64,000 nt of DNA from Streptomyces sp. AJS327 (GTDB lineage Bacteria; Actinomycetota; Actinomycetes; Streptomycetales; Streptomycetaceae), in assembly GCF_013450295.1 (NCBI RefSeq), contig NZ_SKBR01000002.1, forward strand, positions 1,016,501 to 1,080,500, in the 5' to 3' direction. The position numbers were made by a program, and so were the translations under genes. Position 1 is the first letter of the stretch, and each line of letters opens with the position of its first letter. Below are positions 57,861 to 64,000 of this stretch, piece by piece. Under the pieces are notes generated by a model that made no database searches, was not told where the DNA came from, and saw only the letters and a list, made by a program, of their open reading frames with translations.

Positions 57861-59390
57861 TCAGATGTCGCGGAAGGTCTCGATCTGCGCGCCGACCTCG
57901 TTCAGTCGCTCGGCCAGTTCCTCGTAGCCCCGGTTGATGACGTAGACGTTCCGCAGCACCGAGGTGCCCTCGGCCGCCATCATCGCCAGCAGCACCACCA
58001 CCGCGGGCCGCAGTGCCGGGGGGCACATCATCTCGGCCGCCCGCCAGCGCGTGGGCCCCTCCACCAGCACCCGGTGGGGATCGAGCAACTGGAGCCGTCC
58101 GCCGAGCCGGTTGAGGTCGGTGAGGTAGATCGCGCGGTTGTCGTAGACCCAGTCGTGGATCAGGGTCTTGCCGTGCGCGAAGGCCGAAATCGCCGCGAAG
58201 AACGGGACGTTGTCGATGTTCAGGCCGGGGAACGGCATCGGGTGGATCTTGTCGATCGGCGCCTCCAGCTTGGAGGGGCGCACCGTCACGTCGGTGAGCC
58301 GGGTGCGGCCGTTGTCGGCCGGGTACTCCGCGCTGCGGTCGAAGTCCAGGCCCATCCCCTCCAGGACCGCGAGTTCGATCTCCAGGAACTCCGCGGGCAC
58401 CCGTCGGACGGTGAGTTCGGACTCCGTCACCACGGCCGCCGTCATCAGGCTCATCGCCTCGACCGGGTCCTCGGAGGGGGAGTAGTCGACGTCCACGTCG
58501 ATCTCGCGCACCCCACGCACCGTCAGCGTCGTGGTGCCGATGCCGCTGACCCGGACGCCCAGGCGCTCCAGGTAGAAACAGAGGTCCTGGACCATGTAGT
58601 TGGACGAGGCGTTCCGGATGACCGTCGTGCCCTCGTACCGGGCGGCGGCCATCAGCGCGTTCTCCGTGACGGTGTCGCCCCGTTCGGTCAGCACGATGGG
58701 CCGGCTGGGCGCCGCTCCCCGCTCGACCTCCGCGTGGTAGACGCCCTCGGTCGCCGTGATGTCCAGCCCGAACGGGCGCAGCGCGCTCATGTGCGGTTCG
58801 ACGGTGCGGGTGCCGAGGTCGCAGCCGCCCGCGTACGGGATGCGGAAGTGGTCGACGCGGTGCAGCAGCGGGCCGAGGAACATGATGATGCTGCGGGTGC
58901 GCCGGGCCGCCTCCTCGTCGATGCTCGCCAGGTCGAGTTCGGCGGGCGGCACGATCTCCAGGTCGGCGCCGTCGTTGATCCAGCGGGTGCGCACCCCGAC
59001 GGAGGTCAGCACCTCCAGGATGCGGAACACCTCCTCGATGCGCGCCACCCGGCGCAGCACCGTGCGGCCGGAGTTGAGCAGCGCGGCGCAGAGCAGCGCG
59101 ACACAGGCGTTCTTGCTGGTCTTCACGTCGATGCTGCCGGAGAGCCGACGCCCGCCGACCACCCGCAGGTGCATCGGCCCGGAGTACCCGAGGGACACGA
59201 TCTCGCTGTCCAGCGCCTCGGAGATACGCGCGATCATCTCAAGACTGATGTTCTGGTTTCCCCGCTCGATGCGGTTCACCGCGCTCTGGCTGGTGCCCAG
59301 GGCTCCAGCCAACCGCGTTTGTGTCCAGCCTCGATGCTGTCGGGCGTCCCTGATCAACTGGCCGATACGGGCAAGGTAGGCGTCGGTCAT
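57861..59390 (-). CDS. murA2: MurA-like UDP-GlcNAc enolpyruvyl transferase with N-terminal XRE helix-turn-helix
   Basis: Residues 1-68 are a Cro/C1 (XRE) DNA-binding domain (IGQLIRDARQHRGWTQTRLAGALGTSQSAVNRIERG); residues about 72-505 are an EPSP-synthase-fold domain of the MurA type. Active-site Lys93 (KNA) and Cys190 (GGCDLG) are kept, so UDP-GlcNAc enolpyruvylation, the first step of peptidoglycan synthesis, is possible, though the surrounding sequence has diverged. The ATG follows TAGCGT by 6 bases (leaderless), and an 18-bp palindrome sits in the promoter. The fusion suggests a cell-wall enzyme that also acts as a regulator. S. coelicolor has a similar gene next to acnA. Confidence 0.92.
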   Translation of the reverse strand: MTDAYLARIGQLIRDARQHRGWTQTRLAGALGTSQSAVNRIERGNQNISLEMIARISEALDSEIVSLGYSGPMHLRVVGGRRLSGSIDVKTSKNACVALLCAALLNSGRTVLRRVARIEEVFRILEVLTSVGVRTRWINDGADLEIVPPAELDLASIDEEAARRTRSIIMFLGPLLHRVDHFRIPYAGGCDLGTRTVEPHMSALRPFGLDITATEGVYHAEVERGAAPSRPIVLTERGDTVTENALMAAARYEGTTVIRNASSNYMVQDLCFYLERLGVRVSGIGTTTLTVRGVREIDVDVDYSPSEDPVEAMSLMTAAVVTESELTVRRVPAEFLEIELAVLEGMGLDFDRSAEYPADNGRTRLTDVTVRPSKLEAPIDKIHPMPFPGLNIDNVPFFAAISAFAHGKTLIHDWVYDNRAIYLTDLNRLGGRLQLLDPHRVLVEGPTRWRAAEMMCPPALRPAVVVLLAMMAAEGTSVLRNVYVINRGYEELAERLNEVGAQIETFRDI

Positions 59391-59396
59391 GAGAAA

Positions 59397-59426
59397 ACGC
59401 TATCTCAGATGTGAGATACGTGTTAA
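59397..59426 (-). promoter_or_regulatory. Promoter and 18-bp operator of the HTH-MurA gene
   Basis: On the minus strand: -35 TTAACA (59421-59426), an 18-bp spacer and -10 TAGCGT (59397-59402), 6 bases before the ATG. The palindrome TATCTCA-GATG-TGAGATA (59401-59418) fills the spacer and touches the -10, an ideal place for repression. Confidence 0.8.
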
Positions 59427-60291
59427 CTCGGGGGGTGGTCGTGACGCCCGGGTCCGGGCCCCGCCCCCGCACGCGGCCCGCAAGTCAGCGCGCCCGGCGG
59501 TGACTTCGCGGCCACGGCGGACACCGGGCACGACGGCGCGAGCGCGGCGGCGCGCTCCGCGCGCCCCGGCCGGCCCGTGGCGAACGGGAGTTGACCGCCC
59601 CGGTGGTGAGCCGGTGTGCGGTACGGCGCGAGTGCGGCGGTGTGCCGGTCCGCCCCGCCGAGCGGGCGGCCCGGGCGCTCTCCCGGCACGCGGATGTTCC
59701 GGCGCGACCGGTCGGGGGTGCCGTCTCCCCATCATCGGCCGCCCGGCGGGAACCGGCGAGGCGGGGCCCGGGGCGGCCGAGGGGGCGGTGGGAAGCGGGG
59801 AGTCCCGCGCGCCGGGGAGGTCGGAAGCGGCGGTCGGAAGGGCTGGTTCCGGCTGGCGCGGCCGGTCCCCGGCGGACCTGGCCGTCAGAGGGCCCGGGGC
59901 ACCGGCGGACCCGGGGATCGGCGGACCCGGTCTCCGGAGGGTCCGCCCCGCCTTGCGCCGTACGGGTGAGCCTGGGTTCCGGGGTGGGGTTGCCGCCTCC
60001 GGGTGTCCCCCGGCGCCAGCCGTGCCGCGCGGCCACGGCCACAGCAGGCGCCGGGGCGGAACGGAGCGGGCGGGACGGGCCAGGCCGGGGCGGGGTGATC
60101 CGGGTCGGGGCGGGGGTTGGTGTCCGGGTGGTGCCGTTCGGGCGCTCCGTGCGGGGCCCGGGCTGGTCGTGTTCCGGTGTCTCGTGGGTACCCGGGGGGT
60201 CTTGGGGTGACCGGACGCCTCCCGTCGCCTCGGCCGGATGGCCGGGGAAGACGAGGCGGCTCGTCAGGGGTGCGCGGTTGTGTACTAGAGT

Positions 60292-60309
60292 TATCTCGAC
60301 ATCGAGATA
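60292..60309. promoter_or_regulatory. 18-bp palindrome upstream of acnA, matching the HTH-MurA operator
   Basis: TATCTCG-ACAT-CGAGATA, with perfect 7-bp arms and a 4-bp centre. It follows directly after TAGAGT (60286-60291), a possible -10, so it would cover the transcription start. It shares 12 of 14 arm bases with the site in the HTH-MurA promoter. Confidence 0.75.
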
Positions 60310-60480
60310 TCTTGAGGGCGCGGTGCGGCCGAGCCGTCGGCGCCGCACTCTGGGAAGACCGGGAAGTCCGAGAAGGAGCAAGGCCACCCCAACTAAGCCT
60401 GACCTCAGCGGCAGCCCCGTGCGGCGAGTCGGCAGGATGGCTGGTGGTACGCGCGATCGCACGCATTGAAGGAGACTGTC

Positions 60481-63213
60481 GTGTCGGCGAACAGCTTCGA
60501 CGCCCGCAGCACGCTTGACGTGGGCAACGAGTCGTACGAGATCTTCAGGCTGGACAAGGTGGAGGGCTCGGCCCGGCTGCCCTACAGCCTGAAGGTGCTG
60601 CTGGAGAACCTGCTGCGGACCGAGGACGGCGCGAACATCACCGCCGACCACATCCGGGCCGTGGGCGACTGGGACCCGGCGGCGCAGCCCAGCCAGGAGA
60701 TCCAGTTCACGCCCGCCCGGGTGATCATGCAGGACTTCACCGGGGTGCCGTGCGTGGTGGACCTCGCCACCATGCGCGAGGCGGTGAAGGAGCTGGGCGG
60801 CGACCCGTCGCGCATCAACCCGCTGGCCCCCGCCGAGTTGGTCATCGACCACTCGGTGATCGCCGACAAGTTCGGTACGGCGAACGCCTTCAGCCAGAAC
60901 GTGGACCTGGAGTACGGGCGCAACAAGGAGCGTTACCAGTTCCTGCGCTGGGGCCAGACCGCCTTCGACGAGTTCAAGGTGGTACCCCCGGGCACCGGCA
61001 TCGTGCACCAGGTGAACATCGAGCACCTGGCGCGCACGGTGATGGTGCGGGGCGGACAGGCCTACCCGGACACGCTGGTCGGCACGGACTCGCACACCAC
61101 CATGGTGAACGGGCTCGGCGTGCTCGGCTGGGGCGTCGGCGGGATCGAGGCGGAGGCGGCCATGCTCGGCCAGCCGGTCTCGATGCTGATCCCCCGGGTG
61201 GTGGGCTTCAAGCTCACCGGTGAGCTGCCCACCGGCACCACCGCGACCGACCTGGTGCTGACCATCACCGAGATGCTCCGCAACCACGGTGTGGTCGGCA
61301 AGTTCGTGGAGTTCTACGGCGCGGGCGTCGCCTCGGTGCCGCTCGCGAACCGCGCCACCATCGGCAACATGTCCCCCGAGTTCGGCTCCACCGCGGCGAT
61401 CTTCCCGATCGACGGCGAGACCATCAACTACCTGCGCCTCACCGGGCGCGACGCCCAGCAGCTGGCGCTGGTCGAGGCGTACGCCAAGGCGCAGGGCATG
61501 TGGCACGACGCGGCGCGTGAGCCGGAGTACAGCGAGTACCTGGAGCTGGACCTCGCCACGGTCGTCCCGTCGATCGCCGGGCCCAAGCGCCCGCAGGACC
61601 GGATCGCGCTGTCCGAGGCGAAGCCGCGGTTCGGCGAGGACGTGCGGGCCTTCGTCTCCGAGGCGGACCTGGACGAGGCGGGCAAGGAGTCCTTCCCGGC
61701 CTCCGACTCCCCGGCGGTCTCCGACGGTGTGCCCACCAAACCGACGCTGGTCACCGACGAGGCGGGCGCGACCTACGAGATCGACCACGGCGCGGTGGCC
61801 GTGGCGGCGATCACCTCCTGCACGAACACCTCCAACCCGTACGTCATGGTGGGTGCCGCGCTCGTCGCCAAGAAGGCGGTGGAGAAGGGCCTGACCCGCA
61901 AGCCGTGGGTCAAGACCACGCTGGCCCCCGGTTCGCAGGTCGTCATGGACTACTACGACCGCGCCGGGCTCACCCCGTACCTCGACAAGCTCGGCTTCAA
62001 CCTGGTCGGTTACGGCTGCACGACCTGCATCGGCAACTCGGGCCCGCTGCCGGAGGAGGTCTCCAGGGCGGTGAACGACGCCGACCTGGCGGTCACCTCG
62101 GTGCTCTCCGGCAACCGGAACTTCGAGGGCCGGATCAACCCCGACGTGAAGATGAACTACCTGGCCTCGCCCCCGCTGGTGGTCGCGTACGCCATCGCGG
62201 GGTCGATGAAGGTCGACATCACCCGCGAGGCGCTGGGCATCGACCAGAACGGCGACCCGGTCTACCTGAAGGACATCTGGCCCTCCGAGCGGGAGGTCGA
62301 GGAGGTCGTCGCCGGGGCCATCGGCCAGGAGATGTTCACCTCCAGCTACTCCGACGTGTTCGCGGGCGACGACCAGTGGCGTGCCCTGGCGGTACCCACC
62401 GGCGACACCTTCGAGTGGGACCCGAACTCCACCTACGTGCGCAAGCCCCCGTACTTCGAGGGCATGGGCGCCGAGCCGGAGCCGGTGGAGGACATCTCCG
62501 GCGCGCGGGTGCTGGCCAAGCTGGGCGACTCGGTCACCACGGACCACATCTCCCCGGCCGGTGCCATCAAGGCGGACACCCCCGCGGGCCAGTACCTCAC
62601 CGAACACGGCGTGCAGCGGCGGGACTTCAACAGCTACGGCTCCCGGCGCGGCAACCACGAGGTGATGATCCGGGGCACCTTCGCCAACATCCGGCTGCGG
62701 AACCAGATCGCGCCGGGCACCGAGGGCGGCTACACCCGGGACTTCACCCGCGCCGAGAACGCCGGGGAGGCCCCCGTCTCGTTCATCTACGACGCCTCGC
62801 GCAACTACATCGAGCAGGGCATCCCGCTGGTCGTGCTGGCCGGCAAGGAGTACGGCTCCGGCTCGTCCCGCGACTGGGCTGCCAAGGGCACGGCGCTGCT
62901 CGGTGTCCGCGCGGTCATCGCGGAGTCCTACGAGCGCATCCACCGCTCCAACCTGATCGGCATGGGCGTGCTGCCGCTCCAGTACCCGGAGGGCGGCTCG
63001 GCCCAGACGCTGGGGCTCACCGGCGAGGAGACCTTCTCCATCTCCGGTGTGACCGCGCTGAACGACGGCGGGGTCCCGGGCACGGTCAAGGTGACGACGG
63101 ACACCGGCGTCGAGTTCGACGCCGTCGTGCGTATCGACACCCCCGGCGAGGCGGACTACTACCGCAACGGCGGCATCATGCAGTACGTGCTGCGCAGCCT
63201 GCTGCGTAAGTGA
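60481..63213 (+). CDS. acnA: Aconitate hydratase A
   Basis: Interconverts citrate and isocitrate in the TCA cycle. The 910-residue protein has the full aconitase/IRP1 layout; iron-sulfur ligands are C447 (SCTNTSNP), C513 and C516 (YGCTTCIGN), and GSSRDWAAKG lies in the swivel domain. The GTG at 60481 is chosen for AAGGAG 6 bases upstream, better than the GTG/ATG-like codons before it. In streptomycetes loss of acnA blocks sporulation and antibiotic production. The promoter carries the palindrome shared with the HTH-MurA gene. Confidence 0.96.
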   Translation: MSANSFDARSTLDVGNESYEIFRLDKVEGSARLPYSLKVLLENLLRTEDGANITADHIRAVGDWDPAAQPSQEIQFTPARVIMQDFTGVPCVVDLATMREAVKELGGDPSRINPLAPAELVIDHSVIADKFGTANAFSQNVDLEYGRNKERYQFLRWGQTAFDEFKVVPPGTGIVHQVNIEHLARTVMVRGGQAYPDTLVGTDSHTTMVNGLGVLGWGVGGIEAEAAMLGQPVSMLIPRVVGFKLTGELPTGTTATDLVLTITEMLRNHGVVGKFVEFYGAGVASVPLANRATIGNMSPEFGSTAAIFPIDGETINYLRLTGRDAQQLALVEAYAKAQGMWHDAAREPEYSEYLELDLATVVPSIAGPKRPQDRIALSEAKPRFGEDVRAFVSEADLDEAGKESFPASDSPAVSDGVPTKPTLVTDEAGATYEIDHGAVAVAAITSCTNTSNPYVMVGAALVAKKAVEKGLTRKPWVKTTLAPGSQVVMDYYDRAGLTPYLDKLGFNLVGYGCTTCIGNSGPLPEEVSRAVNDADLAVTSVLSGNRNFEGRINPDVKMNYLASPPLVVAYAIAGSMKVDITREALGIDQNGDPVYLKDIWPSEREVEEVVAGAIGQEMFTSSYSDVFAGDDQWRALAVPTGDTFEWDPNSTYVRKPPYFEGMGAEPEPVEDISGARVLAKLGDSVTTDHISPAGAIKADTPAGQYLTEHGVQRRDFNSYGSRRGNHEVMIRGTFANIRLRNQIAPGTEGGYTRDFTRAENAGEAPVSFIYDASRNYIEQGIPLVVLAGKEYGSGSSRDWAAKGTALLGVRAVIAESYERIHRSNLIGMGVLPLQYPEGGSAQTLGLTGEETFSISGVTALNDGGVPGTVKVTTDTGVEFDAVVRIDTPGEADYYRNGGIMQYVLRSLLRK

Positions 63214-63216
63214 CCC

Positions 63217-63239
63217 GGTGGGAGGCGGCGCCTCCCACC
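63217..63239 (+). terminator. First terminator hairpin after acnA
   Basis: Perfect 10-bp stem GGTGGGAGGC / GCCTCCCACC with a GGC loop, beginning 3 bp after the stop codon. Confidence 0.82.
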
Positions 63240-63248
63240 CGGCCTTAT

Positions 63249-63294
63249 GGCCCCGGAACCGGCTCTCGCCCCAGGCGAGCGGCGGTCCGGGGCC
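63249..63294 (+). terminator. Second terminator hairpin after acnA
   Basis: Outer 9-bp stem GGCCCCGGA / TCCGGGGCC with an inner CTCGCC / GGCGAG helix, followed by GTTTCG. Together with the first hairpin it makes a tandem terminator. Confidence 0.7.
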
Positions 63295-64000
63295 GTTTCG
63301 CGCGCCCGCGGCGGGCGCCCGCCGAGCCGGGCCTCCGGCCGTTCCCCGGGCCGCTGTCCCGCCGGAGCCCGGTCGCTCCGGAGGGCGTCCCCGGCGTCGT
63401 TTTCCGGCCAACTTACCTGTGGGTATGCGTCGTTGGTGTCCCGGGCCGTCACCGTCGCGCGGGCCCGCGCCGGGTCCGGATTCGGGATGATCCGGGCGGC
63501 TGTTCCCGGGGTGGCCCGGGCGGGTGCGGGGGTGGCGGCCATCGCCGCCGGTGCGATGAGGAGGGGGAGTCTCCGGTTCGGGGGGCGCTCGCCGGGACAC
63601 CGGCCTCCGGTGAGCCCTCGCGAGCCCTCGTGAGCCCGGGCGGCACGAGCTGAGCGGTGGCGGGGCTGGGTAGGGGACGGGGAGTGGTCCACCGCGGGCT
63701 GATGGGGCCGGAATGGGTGTGAGCTGGGGGAACGGGGTCGGCGTCGGGGGTGTCGAGCGCACCGCCGGGCCGTGGCCTCAGCCCGGTGCGGGAGCTGTTC
63801 GGGCCGGGGGTGTCACCATGGCCGGGGGTCGGGCGACGGCCCTTTCCGCCGTACGGGGAAGGGCAGTTGGGGGGATGCGCTCTCCGCCCGATGTCCGTGA
63901 GGTCTCAACTCGGGAAAGACTGGCGTTCTGGGGTGTACCCGATCTTGCCTGTGTGGTGATGAGTGGACTATACCTGTCCGCACCTCACGCGGACCCGCAC
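63295..64000. other. 706-bp right-hand end without a gene
   Basis: No supported gene before the window ends. Bases 63295-63940 are GC-rich with only shadow frames; the last 60 bp look like a promoter for a gene beyond the edge. Confidence 0.5.
63945..63977 (+). promoter_or_regulatory. Promoter with DasR-like operator at the right edge
   Basis: -35-like TTGCCT (63945-63950), 18-bp spacer and -10-like TATACC (63969-63974). AGTGGACTATACCTGT (63962-63977), covering the -10, matches the DasR consensus at about 13 of 16 positions. It probably drives a gene just outside the window, plausibly for GlcNAc/chitosugar or other sugar uptake. Confidence 0.6.

Larger units (their letters stand above)
59391..60480. 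other. 1.09-kb divergent intergenic region, HTH-MurA / acnA
   Basis: Both ends carry promoters with matching palindromes. The 800 bp between (about 59430-60240) is very G-rich on the + strand and has no supported gene; frames are open but translate to Arg/Gly/Pro-rich shadow. The aconitase mRNA leader from about 60298 would be about 180 bases long. Confidence 0.6.

Noticed and set aside
57768..59414. Frame of 548 codons antisense to the HTH-MurA gene
   Set aside because: Mirror of the real gene without ribosome site or recognisable domain.
59485..63762. Open frame of 1425 codons antisense to acnA
   Set aside because: It is a GC-skew shadow: the sense frame encodes a complete aconitase with all ligands, whereas the antisense product is Arg/His/Gly-rich without any known domain.

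Overview
This is a very GC-rich stretch of actinobacterial chromosome, almost certainly from Streptomyces or a close relative. The evidence is the third-codon GC bias, frequent GTG starts, and a run of housekeeping genes in the order known around ptsH, sepH, cutRS, dut, kdpDE and acnA in S. coelicolor. No rRNA, tRNA, CRISPR, phage or insertion-sequence gene was recognised.

Layout. 1-15.8 kb is housekeeping: a secreted M23 peptidase (cut by the left edge), HPr, a PatA-type acetyltransferase, a phosphodiesterase pair, thymidine kinase, a VOC protein, a sulfurtransferase, the cell-division protein SepH, a lactone oxidase, ferrochelatase and an inositol-monophosphatase-type enzyme. 15.6-28 kb holds the CutRS two-component system, DUF4193/3093/3710/3159 proteins, dUTPase and KdpDE. 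27.3-32.4 kb holds two RCK/TrkA proteins beside a KimA-like potassium transporter, then an RNA methyltransferase. 32.4-42.9 kb is an accessory carbohydrate-catabolic island: FAH hydrolase, enolase-superfamily dehydratase, amidohydrolase, IclR regulator, DapA-like aldolase, Zn-dehydrogenase, SMP-30 lactonase, SDR, Gfo/Idh/MocA oxidoreductase and a sodium:solute symporter. 43.3-45.7 kb holds ornithine carbamoyltransferase and arginine deiminase. 45.9-57.2 kb mixes metabolic and regulatory genes: homocysteine methyltransferase, LLM oxidoreductase, MazG-like protein, an ECF sigma factor with a membrane partner, a methyltransferase and a NarL-type two-component system. 57.9-63.2 kb has a MurA-like enzyme with an N-terminal helix-turn-helix, and aconitase.

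The most informative signals are in the DNA between genes. In the catabolic island a 15-bp operator (about TTCGGTACTACAGAA) occurs as pairs spaced exactly 20 bp at four promoters, which defines a local regulon probably run by the embedded IclR protein. The HTH-MurA promoter carries an 18-bp palindrome (TATCTCA-N4-TGAGATA) between its -35 and -10, and a matching one (TATCTCG-N4-CGAGATA) lies upstream of aconitase. This suggests that the fused helix-turn-helix regulates its own gene and possibly acnA. About ten genes have a -10-like hexamer 6-8 bases before the start codon and little or no Shine-Dalgarno sequence, the signature of leaderless transcripts. Strong hairpins close most convergent gene pairs.

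All coordinates and motifs were read by eye. Family assignments rest on recognised motifs; no database search was run. Several intergenic stretches (18.1-18.7, 52.5-53.0, 57.2-57.9, 59.4-60.5 and 63.2-64.0 kb) have no credible gene.
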